NCBI GenBank assembly: GCA_030833305.1 | Contig: JAURHL010000032.1 | Span: 1 to 14,449, forward strand | Length of the DNA stretch: 14,449 nucleotides | Direction: 5' to 3' | Origin: Acidimicrobiales bacterium | GTDB taxonomy: Bacteria > Actinomycetota > Acidimicrobiia > Acidimicrobiales > Ilumatobacteraceae | Shown: positions 1 through 9,465 of the stretch, piece after piece | Position numbering within the stretch: the stretch's first letter is position 1 | Layout: every line of letters starts with the position of its first letter | Program-made: the position numbers and the translations under genes | Notes under the pieces: model-generated | The model's database searches: none | Told to the model about the DNA's origin: nothing | What the model saw: only the letters and a program-made list of their open reading frames with translations

Positions 1-1023
<1,023 letters not shown>

Positions 1024-1027
1024 CGCA

Positions 1028-1351
1028 CTAACCCTTCAGCGCCGAGATGTCGTCCGCGGTCGCACCAGGGCGACGGCGCATGATGGACACGATGATTCCG
1101 AGACCGACGACCACCTCGGCGGCGGCCACGACCATCACGAAGAACACGGTGGTCTGACCACCGATGTCACCCATCTTCTTGGCGAGGGCGACGAAGCTGA
1201 GGTTCACGGCGTTCAACATCAGTTCGATGCACATGAACATCACGAGCGGATTGCGACGGACCAGCACTCCGACGGCACCGATCCCGAAGAGGACCGCGGC
1301 GAGGATCAGATACCACGTGGTGGTGGGGGTGGCGGCGGCGAGAAACGACAT
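1028..1351 (-). CDS. nuoK: NADH-quinone oxidoreductase subunit K (NuoK)
   Basis: NuoK is a small three-helix subunit of the complex I membrane arm that carries part of the proton path between the quinone module and the antiporter subunits. The 107-residue product has the usual length. Its two conserved membrane glutamates are E43 (in CIELMLNAVNL) and E79 (in AAAEVVVGL), equivalent to E36 and E72 of the E. coli protein. I chose the ATG at 1351, whose A is shared with the nuoJ TGA. A GGAAGGA site lies 6 bases upstream. An in-frame GTG at 1354 would add one residue but lies only 3 bases from that site. The stop is TAG. The gene is translationally coupled to nuoJ and followed closely by nuoL. Confidence 0.97.
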   Translation of the reverse strand: MSFLAAATPTTTWYLILAAVLFGIGAVGVLVRRNPLVMFMCIELMLNAVNLSFVALAKKMGDIGGQTTVFFVMVVAAAEVVVGLGIIVSIMRRRPGATADDISALKG

Positions 1352-1893
1352 CACGAATCCTTCCCCGAACCCTTGACACGTCGGGTGAGCAGCACCGTGC
1401 CGACGACCGCGACCACCAACAGCACCGAGGTGACCTCGAAGGCCACCACGTAATCACCGAACACGCTGCGGGCCAACTGCTTGATGTTGGTGTCGCCGTC
1501 ACCGACGGTGTCAGCGACGTTCAGCCCCGTTCCGCGAACCGTGATGGCATCGCGCGACGAGACCACCGCGGCCACCACGAGCCCGATCACACCGAGGCCG
1601 ACGATCGCCGCGAGCGGACGTTGAACCTCGAACGGTTCGGAGGACAGGTCCTCGGAGCGATCGACGCCGAGGAGCATGATGACGAACAAGAACAGAACCA
1701 CGATGGCGCCGGCGTAGACGATGACCTGAACCGCCGCCAGGAAGTGGGCGTTCTGGGCCACGAACATCACGGCCACTCCGAACAGCGTGAGGATGAGGCT
1801 GAGCGCGGCGTGCACCGGATTGCTGCGCACGATCACACCGACCGCACCGACCAGGATCATGGCGGCGGCGAGAACGAAGACCACCAGTTCCAT
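1351..1893 (-). CDS. nuoJ: NADH-quinone oxidoreductase subunit J (NuoJ)
   Basis: NuoJ (ND6 type) is a membrane-arm subunit whose third helix changes shape during the complex I catalytic cycle. The 180-residue protein has about five hydrophobic segments. The first is at about residues 3-22, and the signature QVIVYAGAIVVLFLFVIMLL is at 56-75, including Y60 at the position of the pi-bulge helix. A polar, non-membrane stretch at about 117-143 separates helices 4 and 5, and the C-terminus is basic (RRVKGSGK). The ATG at 1893 shares one base with the nuoI stop (TGATG), and the TGA stop overlaps the nuoK start the same way. Length and motifs are normal for the family. Confidence 0.97.
   Translation of the reverse strand: MELVVFVLAAAMILVGAVGVIVRSNPVHAALSLILTLFGVAVMFVAQNAHFLAAVQVIVYAGAIVVLFLFVIMLLGVDRSEDLSSEPFEVQRPLAAIVGLGVIGLVVAAVVSSRDAITVRGTGLNVADTVGDGDTNIKQLARSVFGDYVVAFEVTSVLLVVAVVGTVLLTRRVKGSGKDS
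1358..1364 (-). promoter_or_regulatory. Ribosome binding site deciding the nuoK start
   Basis: GGAAGGA inside the 3' end of nuoJ lies 6 bases before the ATG at 1351 but only 3 bases before the in-frame GTG at 1354. This spacing favours the ATG. Confidence 0.6.
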
Positions 1894-2537
1894 CAGCGCT
1901 CACCCCCGTCGCGCACGGTCTGCTCCGGTTCGGGGGCTCGTTCGCCGTATCCGAGTTCTCCGCTCCAGCCGACGACGCCTTCGAACGTCGCGTCACCGGA
2001 GGGCGCCGTGGCCCGCACCCAACCCGAGGTCGAGAGATCCTCGCCCTCGCGCCAGTCCTCCCACGGGAGTTGCTGGGGACGTCCGTCGTCACCGACCACC
2101 AGCTCGGCTTTGGTGTAGATGGCGTCCTTGCGGTTGGTGAACGAGAACTCGAACAACTTCGTCTCGGTGATGGCCTCGGTCGGGCAGGCCTCGACGCAGA
2201 GATCGCAATGGATGCAACGGAGGTAGTTGATCTCGTAGACGAAACCGAAACGCTCGCCGGGCGAGGTGGGGTTCTCGGGATCGTTGTCGGCACCACGGAC
2301 GTAGATGCACTTCGCGGGACACACACCGGCGCACAGTTCGCATCCGATGCACTTCTCCATGCCGTCTTCGTAGCGGTTCAACACGTGTCGACCGTGCAGA
2401 CGCTCGGGCTTGTCGGCTTTCTCGTCGCGCTGGGGCTTGCCCTTCTTCAGCTCGCGACCGCCCGAGTATTGACGGGTGACCTTGTTGCGTCGACCCACCT
2501 GACGCAAGGTGACCAGGAATCCACCGAGATAACCCAT
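1893..2537 (-). CDS. nuoI: NADH-quinone oxidoreductase subunit I (NuoI), 2x[4Fe-4S] ferredoxin-like
   Basis: NuoI carries clusters N6a and N6b, which hand electrons from NuoG to cluster N2 in NuoB. The 214-residue protein has two CxxCxxCxxxCP motifs: C63/C66/C69 with C73, and C108/C111/C114 with C118. In this fold the fourth Cys of each motif ligates the other cluster. The GFVYEINYLRCIHCDLC segment is typical of the family. After the ferredoxin core (about residue 150) there is an acidic tail of around 60 residues ending in a charged EPEQTVRDGGER stretch. This makes the protein longer than short NuoI forms of about 160-180 residues, although actinobacterial versions are often over 200. The start ATG at 2537 overlaps the nuoH stop by one base. 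Confidence 0.97.
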   Translation of the reverse strand: MGYLGGFLVTLRQVGRRNKVTRQYSGGRELKKGKPQRDEKADKPERLHGRHVLNRYEDGMEKCIGCELCAGVCPAKCIYVRGADNDPENPTSPGERFGFVYEINYLRCIHCDLCVEACPTEAITETKLFEFSFTNRKDAIYTKAELVVGDDGRPQQLPWEDWREGEDLSTSGWVRATAPSGDATFEGVVGWSGELGYGERAPEPEQTVRDGGER

Positions 2538-3745
2538 CAGAACATCGCCCCCTCACGCTCGCGATTGGCGCGGCTGGTCCGCACGGCCGCCGACATCAAG
2601 CCCGCACAGCCGGCGATGACCACGCCCGAGATGATCCCGACCACACCACGGTTCCAGCCCTCGTCACGACCCAACTGGAGAACGGCCATCAACATGAACC
2701 ATCCGAGGGACGCCGGGATGAGGATCTTCCAGCCGAGGTCCATCAATTGGTCGTAACGGAAACGCGGCAACGTCGCACGCATCCACACGTACACGTAGAG
2801 GAACACCAGCACCTTGGCGATGAACCAGATGGTTCCCTCGATCGCGCCCGGGATGACCGGAATGTCGAAGAGTCCCTGCGGACCACCGAAGAACAGCGTC
2901 ACGATGATGCCGCTCATGGTCACCGTGTTCATGAACTCGGCCAGGAAGAAGAGTCCGAAGCGGATGCTGGAGTACTCGGTGTTGAATCCACCGACCAGTT
3001 CCTGCTCGGCCTCCACGAGGTCGAACGGCGGACGGTTCATCTCGGCCGTGGCCGCCAGCATGAAGATGATGAAGGGAACGACACCCGTGGACACCACGTG
3101 CCAATCGGTGAAGCCACCTTGATTGCCCACGATCCCGCTGGTCGACAAGGTGCCCGCGAGCAACAGGACCGTGGCGATGCTCAGACCCAGGGCCGCCTCG
3201 TAGGAGACCATCTGCGCCGACGCGCGAACCGATCCCAACAGTGGGTACTTCGAACCGCTCGACCAACCGGCCAGCATGATTCCGTACACGGCGACCGACG
3301 ACAGCGCCATGAAGAGCAGGATGCCGACGGGCGGATCCGCCAACTGCACGCGCGTCGTCTGACCGAACCATTCCACCAATCCGTCCTTGCCGTCGGAGAA
3401 ATCTCCACCCAGCGGAATGACGGACCACACGAGGAAGGCCGGGACGAAAGCGAGGTACGGCGCCAACTTGAAGACGAAACGGTCCGCGCGATCCGGGAGC
3501 AGGTCCTCCTTGAAGAAGAGCTTGATGCCGTCGGCCAGGGTCTGCAGCAAGCCCCACGGACCGGCCTTGTTCGGTCCGATGCGGTTGCCCATGCCGGCGA
3601 TGGCCTTGCGCTCGAACCACACCATGAACATGGTGACGAGTAGACCGAGGGCGAAGATCACGACGACCTTCAACAAGATGATGAGGAGCGGCGCCCAGAT
3701 CAGGTCGCCGATCGCGAGGGGATCGAGGCCGAGGAGAGCGTTCAT
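2537..3745 (-). CDS. nuoH: NADH-quinone oxidoreductase subunit H (NuoH)
   Basis: NuoH (ND1 type) is the membrane subunit that forms the quinone entry channel and joins the peripheral arm to the proton pumps. The 402-residue product contains the conserved ERKAIAGMGNRIGPNKAG loop (45-62), the GWSSGSKYPLLGSVRASAQ segment followed by MVSYE (160-183), and AEMNRPPFDLVEAEQELVGG (234-253). These hold the acidic and arginine residues of the E-channel. About eight or nine hydrophobic helices are visible. The ATG at 3745 shares one base with the nuoG TGA and has a GGTGGAG ribosome site 8 bases upstream. An earlier in-frame start at 3778 would add 11 polar residues inside nuoG and is unlikely. The last 45 or so residues, with one extra hydrophobic segment and a basic tail, go beyond the most conserved core. 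Confidence 0.97.
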   Translation of the reverse strand: MNALLGLDPLAIGDLIWAPLLIILLKVVVIFALGLLVTMFMVWFERKAIAGMGNRIGPNKAGPWGLLQTLADGIKLFFKEDLLPDRADRFVFKLAPYLAFVPAFLVWSVIPLGGDFSDGKDGLVEWFGQTTRVQLADPPVGILLFMALSSVAVYGIMLAGWSSGSKYPLLGSVRASAQMVSYEAALGLSIATVLLLAGTLSTSGIVGNQGGFTDWHVVSTGVVPFIIFMLAATAEMNRPPFDLVEAEQELVGGFNTEYSSIRFGLFFLAEFMNTVTMSGIIVTLFFGGPQGLFDIPVIPGAIEGTIWFIAKVLVFLYVYVWMRATLPRFRYDQLMDLGWKILIPASLGWFMLMAVLQLGRDEGWNRGVVGIISGVVIAGCAGLMSAAVRTSRANREREGAMF

Positions 3746-6108
3746 CAGAGCGTCTCCACCTTCACGTCGTTGACCCACTTCGTGGCGTCGATCAGCTCAC
3801 CGATGTTGGCACCGGATTGTGCCCACGCCGCCCACACGGTTCCGCGCTGAACGGAATCGTCGGCCACGACGTTCATGACGATCGACGTGCGGTCGCCCGA
3901 GACCTTGACCGAGGCACCGTCGGCCGCGCCGAGGCGTTCCAGATCGAGCGGGTGCATGTGCAGAGCCGATCCCGGAGCCAACGGAGCGAGCGACGGTGAC
4001 TCGGACACGTTGCGACCGTTGTCGTACAACTTGCGACCCACCACCAAGCGATGACCGAAGCCGGGCTTCTCGGCGACCGGGGGTGCGACCGGGATCGAAG
4101 GGGCTGTCGCGAGCGGTGCGAGCACCACGCCATCGGGATGCGCCGACAAGGCGGCGCGCGTCGCCGGGCCGAACACCGGATTCGACGACACCAGATCGGC
4201 GTGTACCTCGGCCACCGACGTGGCACCGAGATCGTGGCCGAGGATGTCGGCCAACTCGAGCGCCACCATCCAGTCCGGTCGTGACGTGCCGTTCACCGTC
4301 ACCTTGCGCGCGAGTCGCGTGACGCGTCCCTCGAGGTTGGTGGTGGTTCCGTCCTTCTCACCGAAGGCCGCCGCGGGCAGGAGCACCGTGGCCTTGGCCG
4401 ACGACGCGGTCGCGAAGGTGTCGACCGCGATGATGTTCGGAACCGCCGCGAGCGCGCGACGCGCCAGGTCGGTGTCGGGGAAATCGGCGATGGGGTCGGA
4501 TCCGACCAACACGAGACAGTCGATCTCGCCGTTCGCCGCATCGGTGAGGATGTCGACGGCGTCACGTCGACCGAGACCCGCGCTCAACGCACCACGCACG
4601 TTTCCACGACGCAACACCGGAAGAACCGTGGCGCTCGGGTGCGCCGCCATGACGGCGTCGAGAGCGGCCATCGTGTACTCGTCGCTCTCGGCGAGATTGG
4701 AACGACCCACCACCACCACGACCGAACCCTTGGCCATCTGCGCCGACACCGAGGACTCGCTCAGCGTTGATGCCACGACCGTGGCCTGATTCCCCGGCAT
4801 GTAGGGCACGGACTTCCACGCGTACCGGGTGAGGCCACTGCCCTTGGGAGCGAACTCGAGGATCCGCGAACGCTTCTTCTCGGAGGCGTCGCGCAATCGC
4901 AGGTACAGGATCGGCAACTCTTCCTTCAGATCGGGGCTCAACAGAATGATGGTGGACGCGCGCGACGCGTCGTCGATGGTCGCTTGCGGGTACGCGAGAA
5001 CGGCGGCCGGGAGCCCGTCACCCAATTGCGCATCGACCGAATCGATCGCCAGGGCGTCGGCCAGCTTGGCCCACGCGTGTGCGTCCTCGTTGGTTCCGCG
5101 CGCACCGCCGAGAACCGCCACGCGCGTCGCGCCACCCGACCGCAGAGCCGACGTGATGATCGACGCCGCGGTGGACAAGGCCGAGCTCCAGGAGGTCTCG
5201 ACGAGGGATGCGCCATCACGAACGAGGGGGTTCGACAGTCGAGCGTCGGACTTCACCGACTCGAAATTGAATCGGCCCTTGTCGCACAACCAACCGTGAT
5301 TGACCGGGTCGCTGTCGACGCCCTGATAGCGCAACAATTCGTCGCGACTGCTCTCGAGGGTGATGCGACAACCGACGGAACACGTGGTGCAGGTGCTTTC
5401 GGTCTTTTCCAGGTCCCAGGGGCGGGCCTTGAAACGGTACGGCTGCGCGGTGAGCGCACCCACCGGGCAGATCTGCACGGTGTTGCCCGAGAAGTACGAA
5501 CTGAACGGCTCGTCGGGGAACGTCTGCACCTGGGTGTTGTTGCCGCGCGACGTGAAATGAATGAGTGCGTCCCCCGCCACCTCGTCGGCGAAACGGGTGC
5601 AACGGTCGCACAGGATGCAGCGCTCGCGGTCGAGCAGCACGAGATCGCTGATGGCGATGGGCTTCTCGTAGTGGCGCTTCTCCTCGATGAAGCGACTCTC
5701 GCCCGGACCATGGCTGAACGCCTGGTCCTGCAACGGACACTCACCGCCCTTGTCGCAGACCGGGCAATCGAGCGGATGGTTCGCGAGCAACAACTCGATG
5801 ATGCCCTCTTGGGCCCGCTTCACCTGATCGGTCTCGGTGCGCACCACTTGGCCCTCGGCGACCGGGGTCATGCAACTGACGACCATCATCGGACCGCGGG
5901 GACCTTCCACCTCGACCAAGCACTGACGGCACATGCCGACCGAACTCATTCGCGGGTGGTAGCAGAAGCGCGGGATGTAATCGCCACTGCGATCGGCGGC
6001 GGCGATGATCAATTCGCCCTTACGCGCGGCCACGGGCCGACCGTTGATGGTGATGTTGATCGCGTTCGGATCGACGACGACCTCGGGAGTCGGTTCGGTG
6101 GTGGTCAT
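3745..6108 (-). CDS. nuoG: NADH-quinone oxidoreductase subunit G (NuoG), with N7 cluster site
   Basis: NuoG is the large iron-sulfur subunit of the NADH-oxidising arm and relays electrons from NuoF towards NuoI. The 787-residue product has an N-terminal [2Fe-2S] domain (C49, C60, C63, C79), then the His-ligated cluster N5 (H111, C115, C118, C124) and cluster N4 (C164, C167, C170, C214). A fourth site (C240, C243, C247, C275) matches the off-path N7 cluster, which some bacteria keep and mitochondria have lost. From about 280 onward the protein resembles the molybdopterin oxidoreductase fold, which in complex I holds no molybdenum. The start ATG at 6108 overlaps the nuoF stop by 4 bases (ATGA), and the stop overlaps nuoH. 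Length is typical. The reading frame is open further upstream, but that part is antisense-like Arg/His-rich text inside nuoF. Confidence 0.96.
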   Translation of the reverse strand: MTTTEPTPEVVVDPNAINITINGRPVAARKGELIIAAADRSGDYIPRFCYHPRMSSVGMCRQCLVEVEGPRGPMMVVSCMTPVAEGQVVRTETDQVKRAQEGIIELLLANHPLDCPVCDKGGECPLQDQAFSHGPGESRFIEEKRHYEKPIAISDLVLLDRERCILCDRCTRFADEVAGDALIHFTSRGNNTQVQTFPDEPFSSYFSGNTVQICPVGALTAQPYRFKARPWDLEKTESTCTTCSVGCRITLESSRDELLRYQGVDSDPVNHGWLCDKGRFNFESVKSDARLSNPLVRDGASLVETSWSSALSTAASIITSALRSGGATRVAVLGGARGTNEDAHAWAKLADALAIDSVDAQLGDGLPAAVLAYPQATIDDASRASTIILLSPDLKEELPILYLRLRDASEKKRSRILEFAPKGSGLTRYAWKSVPYMPGNQATVVASTLSESSVSAQMAKGSVVVVVGRSNLAESDEYTMAALDAVMAAHPSATVLPVLRRGNVRGALSAGLGRRDAVDILTDAANGEIDCLVLVGSDPIADFPDTDLARRALAAVPNIIAVDTFATASSAKATVLLPAAAFGEKDGTTTNLEGRVTRLARKVTVNGTSRPDWMVALELADILGHDLGATSVAEVHADLVSSNPVFGPATRAALSAHPDGVVLAPLATAPSIPVAPPVAEKPGFGHRLVVGRKLYDNGRNVSESPSLAPLAPGSALHMHPLDLERLGAADGASVKVSGDRTSIVMNVVADDSVQRGTVWAAWAQSGANIGELIDATKWVNDVKVETL
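3754..3760 (-). promoter_or_regulatory. Ribosome binding site deciding the nuoH start
   Basis: GGTGGAG inside the 3' end of nuoG is 8 bases before the ATG at 3745. It supports that start over the in-frame ATG at 3778, which lies upstream of it. Confidence 0.6.
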
Positions 6109-7520
6109 GACGCGGCTCCGACTGCGGTGACGGGGATCATCGTTCGCTTGGTCACCCGCGCGGCGAACTCCTCGGGGAACAGGACCAACGCTGAATTGAT
6201 CGGCGCGTACGCCGACGGACCGACGAAGCAGATGGTGTTCATCTTGTACGGGAACGGCACGGCATCGAGACCCAGTCGCTTGCTGGAGGCGTGCGGGAAA
6301 TCTCCGGGACAGATGGACGTGCCGACCTCGACCAGTTGGGCCAGGTCGGCGTCGGTGCCCTTGCCGTCGACGATGCGGCTGAGAATGCGCTCGAGCCAGG
6401 TGCCACCCTCGCGGCACGGCGTGCACTTGCCGCACGACTCGTGGGCGTAGAACCGAGTCAACGTGAGCGCGGCGGCCGGGATGTCGGTCGTCTCGTCCAT
6501 GACCATCACGGCACCCGAGCCCAGCATCGAGCCGGCGGCACCGGCCTGCGGTCCCTCGAAGGGAACGTCGAGTTGATCCTCGGTGAACCACGGTGCGGAG
6601 CCGCCGCCGGGAACGAAAGCCATGAGCTTGTTGCCGTTGCGAATGCCTCCGCAGTACTCCTCGTTGTAAATGAGATCGCGGAACGTCGTGACGCCGTTGA
6701 TGATCTCGTAGACACCGGGACGCTTCACGTGACCGCTGACGGCCACCATGCGGGTGCCGGGCGACGTCTTGGTGCCGATGGCGGTGTAGGCCTCGGCTCC
6801 GTTGCGCATGAGCCACGGAAGGTTGGCCAGGGTCTCGACGTTGTTCACGATGGTGGGTTGTCCGTACAGCCCGATGGCCGCCGGGAAGTACGGCGGCTTC
6901 AGACGCGGCATGCCGCGATTGCCCTCGAGACTCTCGATGAGCGCGGTCTCCTCACCCACCACGTAGGCGCCGGCACCCCAGTGCAACACGATGTCGAGCG
7001 AGAACTTCGACCCGAGGATGTTCTTGCCGACGTATCCGGCGGCGTACGCCTCGTTGAGGGCCGTGGCCACCCGCTCTTGAGCGAGGGCCATCTCGCCGCG
7101 GATGTACAAGAAGCACTGCGACAAACCGGCGGCGTAACAGGCGATGAGGCAACCCTCGATCAACTGATGCGGATCGCGCTCCATGAGCAAGCGGTCCTTG
7201 TAGGTGCCGGGCTCGCTCTCGTCGCCGTTGACGACCAGGTAACGCGGGAACACACCTTGCGGGGTGAGTCCCCACTTGGTGCCGGCGGGGAATCCGGCAC
7301 CACCACGACCGAGAACGGTCGCATTCTTGACCTCGTCGTGGACCTCGTTCGCCGGACGGCCGAGCGCCGCTCGCAACCCGGCGTAACCGTCGGTGGCGAG
7401 ATAACGCTCCAAGGTGTACGAGTCCGCGTGTTCGAAACGCGACGTGACGATGCGGGGACGCTCACCCGCGACGAAACCCGGAGCGTGCGGATACGTGTTC
7501 GTGGAATTCGGCGTGTTCAC
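6105..7520 (-). CDS. nuoF: NADH-quinone oxidoreductase subunit F (NuoF), NADH- and FMN-binding
   Basis: NuoF binds NADH and FMN and carries cluster N3; it is where electrons enter complex I. In the 471-residue product the nucleotide/FMN motif GRGGAGFPAGTKW is at 71-83 and NGDESEPGTYKDR at 98-110. The glycine-rich HWGAGAYVVGEETALIESLEG lies around 180-200 and the cluster motif ESCGKCTPCREG at 361-372 (C363, C366, C369). The fourth ligand is most likely C431, in NTICFVGPSAYAP. That leaves 62 residues between the third and fourth Cys, against about 41 in the Thermus protein, so there is an extra segment of about 20 residues that contains another Cys (C404). I chose the GTG at 7520 because it overlaps the nuoE TGA by 4 bases (GTGA) and has GGAAAGG 7 bases upstream. 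The identification is secure; only the start is slightly uncertain. Confidence 0.96.
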   Translation of the reverse strand: MNTPNSTNTYPHAPGFVAGERPRIVTSRFEHADSYTLERYLATDGYAGLRAALGRPANEVHDEVKNATVLGRGGAGFPAGTKWGLTPQGVFPRYLVVNGDESEPGTYKDRLLMERDPHQLIEGCLIACYAAGLSQCFLYIRGEMALAQERVATALNEAYAAGYVGKNILGSKFSLDIVLHWGAGAYVVGEETALIESLEGNRGMPRLKPPYFPAAIGLYGQPTIVNNVETLANLPWLMRNGAEAYTAIGTKTSPGTRMVAVSGHVKRPGVYEIINGVTTFRDLIYNEEYCGGIRNGNKLMAFVPGGGSAPWFTEDQLDVPFEGPQAGAAGSMLGSGAVMVMDETTDIPAAALTLTRFYAHESCGKCTPCREGGTWLERILSRIVDGKGTDADLAQLVEVGTSICPGDFPHASSKRLGLDAVPFPYKMNTICFVGPSAYAPINSALVLFPEEFAARVTKRTMIPVTAVGAAS

Positions 7521-8131
7521 AGGGCCGCCTTTCCGTCCATCCAGGTCGGTGCCTCGGTGACGTCCTCGGGCGGGACCGCACCGACACCGCGGTCGACCGG
7601 AATGTGCTGACGCACGCGGGCCACGGTGCCGTGCGCCGGAATCTCGTCGTTCAGACGGCCGGCCTTCAGATCGTCGACGAGCGAATCGAAGTCGGCGTCG
7701 GTCACGCGGAATCGGTAGCGATAGTTCACCTGCAGGCACGGTGCCTCGGTGCACGCCGCCTGACACTCGGCACGTTCCAGGGTGAACATTCCGTCGTCGG
7801 TGGTTCCGCCCAGCTTCACACCCAAACGATGCTCGGCGTGGTGCATGAGTTCCTCGGCACCCATCAATGCGCACGACATGGTGCCACAGATGTTGATGAG
7901 GTACTTGCCCACCGGTTCGAACTTGAACATCTCGTAGAAGGACGCGGTTCCGTAGACCTCGGCCGAGGTGGCACCCACGAGTTCACCGATGTGAGCCATG
8001 GCTTCGTTCGTGACGTGTCCGTCCTGCTCCTGGGCCAGGTGCAACAACGGAATCGTGGCCGACCGCGCGCGCGGATAACGACCGATGATCTCCTTGGCGA
8101 GACGCACGTTCTCTTCGGACAGACGAGCCAT
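7517..8131 (-). CDS. nuoE: NADH-quinone oxidoreductase subunit E (NuoE), [2Fe-2S] N1a
   Basis: NuoE is the thioredoxin-fold subunit of the NADH-oxidising module and holds the [2Fe-2S] cluster N1a next to the FMN of NuoF. The 204-residue protein has an N-terminal helical part, the family stretch EVYGTASFYEMF (58-69), and ligands C82 and C87 (ICGTMSC) plus C123 and C127 (AECQAAC). These sit almost exactly where they do in the Thermus subunit. A further Cys, C132, follows closely. After about residue 160 there is a 40-residue Pro/Glu-rich tail beyond the core fold, common in actinobacterial versions. The ATG at 8131 shares one base with the nuoD TGA, and the stop overlaps the GTG start of nuoF by 4 bases. 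Confidence 0.96.
   Translation of the reverse strand: MARLSEENVRLAKEIIGRYPRARSATIPLLHLAQEQDGHVTNEAMAHIGELVGATSAEVYGTASFYEMFKFEPVGKYLINICGTMSCALMGAEELMHHAEHRLGVKLGGTTDDGMFTLERAECQAACTEAPCLQVNYRYRFRVTDADFDSLVDDLKAGRLNDEIPAHGTVARVRQHIPVDRGVGAVPPEDVTEAPTWMDGKAAL
7528..7534 (-). promoter_or_regulatory. Ribosome binding site deciding the GTG start of nuoF
   Basis: GGAAAGG is 7 bases before the GTG at 7520. Together with the 4-base overlap with the nuoE stop it supports a GTG start for nuoF, where no ATG is nearby. Confidence 0.55.
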
Positions 8132-9465
8132 CAGCGATCGACCTCCCCGAGCACGGGATCGACGGACGAGATCACGGCCACGGCGTCGGCGACCAGTCCA
8201 CCACGCATCATGTGGGGCAGGGCCTGGATGTTCACGAAGCTGGGGGCACGCATGTGGATGCGGTACGGCTTGGGGCCACCATCGCTGACGATGTAACAAC
8301 CGATCTCTCCGCGCGGACTCTCGATACCCACGTACACCTCGCCCTCGGGCACCTTGAATCCCTCGGTGAAGATCTTGAAGTGATGGATCAGGGCTTCCAT
8401 CGACTCGTCGATGCGAGCCCGCGGCGGCGGAGTGACCTTCTTGTTCTGGATTCGGTAGTCGCCGAGCGGCATGCGATCGAGGATCTGATACACGATGCGG
8501 ATGGACTCGCGAATCTCGTTGAGTCGAATGGCGTAGCGATCGAACGCGTCACCGTACGTGCCGACGATCACGTCGAACTCGACCTGGTCGTAACGCAGAT
8601 AGGGCTGATCACGACGCAGGTCCCAGGCGACACCGGTGGAGCGCAGGATCGGTCCGCTCGTTCCGAGGGCCAACGCCTCGTCGGCGGTGATGACACCGAC
8701 TCCTTGCAGACGTTCGCGCCAGATGGGCTGGTCGGTCATGAGGATGTCGTACTCGGCCAATCGTGGCGGCAACATCTCGAGGATCGACAGCACGTCGTCG
8801 CGCCAGCCCGCGGGCAGGTCGGCGGCCAAACCACCGGGGCGGATGAAGTTGTGGTTCATGCGCAGGCCGGTGACCTTCTGGAAGAAACGCAACACTTCCT
8901 CGCGCTCGCGCCAGCCGTAGAGCATCATCGACACCGCACCGATGTCCATGCCATTGGTGGCCAGGAAGAGCAGGTGGCTGCTCATGCGATTGAGTTCGCT
9001 CAGCAACATGCGCATCCACACGGCGCGCTCGGGGATGTCGTTCTCGATGCCGAGCAGTTTCTCGACGGCCATCGAGAAGACCAATTCGTTGTTCAGAGGA
9101 CTGAGGTAGTCCATGCGGGTGACGTTGGTGCCGCCCTGGAGGAAGGTGAGTTCCTCGCCGGTCTTCTCCATGCCGGTGTGGAGGTAACCGATGATCGGCT
9201 TGCAACGCAGAACGGTCTCGCCCTGCAGTTCGAGCATCAGGCGCAACACACCGTGGGTGCTGGGGTGCTGCGGACCCATGTTGATGATCATCGTCTGATC
9301 CTCGTCGGGGTCGACCGGAATCTGTCCGAGCTTGGCGGCCTCGGCCTCGCTCATGCGAAGCACCGCGCCGACCTCGCGCAACAGTTCGCGCGCGCCGATC
9401 TCGCTGCGCGAGCGCATCTCCTGCGCACCTTCGTTCGTCTGACGGACGTTCTCCACCGCGGTCAC
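8131..9465 (-). CDS. nuoD: NADH-quinone oxidoreductase subunit D (NuoD), quinone-site 49-kDa type
   Basis: NuoD, with NuoB, forms the quinone-reduction site; its fold derives from NiFe hydrogenase large subunits. The 444-residue product contains GPQHPSTHGVLR (64-75), PIIGYLHTGMEKTGEE (90-105) and NVTRMDYLSPLNNE (114-127). H71 and Y120 are 49 residues apart and match the His/Tyr pair that binds the quinone head group. The C-terminus is the invariant DPVLGEVDR. I chose the GTG at 9465 because it overlaps the nuoC TGA by 4 bases and has AAGGGAG 7 bases upstream. The first 55 or so residues are a hydrophilic, probably helical extension before the conserved core, so a later start such as M17 cannot be fully excluded. 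NuoC is encoded separately, unlike the NuoCD fusion of E. coli. Confidence 0.96.
   Translation of the reverse strand: MTAVENVRQTNEGAQEMRSRSEIGARELLREVGAVLRMSEAEAAKLGQIPVDPDEDQTMIINMGPQHPSTHGVLRLMLELQGETVLRCKPIIGYLHTGMEKTGEELTFLQGGTNVTRMDYLSPLNNELVFSMAVEKLLGIENDIPERAVWMRMLLSELNRMSSHLLFLATNGMDIGAVSMMLYGWREREEVLRFFQKVTGLRMNHNFIRPGGLAADLPAGWRDDVLSILEMLPPRLAEYDILMTDQPIWRERLQGVGVITADEALALGTSGPILRSTGVAWDLRRDQPYLRYDQVEFDVIVGTYGDAFDRYAIRLNEIRESIRIVYQILDRMPLGDYRIQNKKVTPPPRARIDESMEALIHHFKIFTEGFKVPEGEVYVGIESPRGEIGCYIVSDGGPKPYRIHMRAPSFVNIQALPHMMRGGLVADAVAVISSVDPVLGEVDR

Noticed and set aside
3745..6816. Extended 1023-residue version of NuoG
   Set aside because: The residues before the ATG at 6108 are Arg/His-rich shadow of nuoF. 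The normal start has a 4-base overlap and gives the family length.
4984..7610. Long plus-strand open frames opposite nuoG and nuoF (488 and 439 codons)
   Set aside because: They are antisense to well-supported genes, are rich in Arg, His, Asp and Gly with no recognisable motif, and are expected where the real strand has high G/C at third positions.
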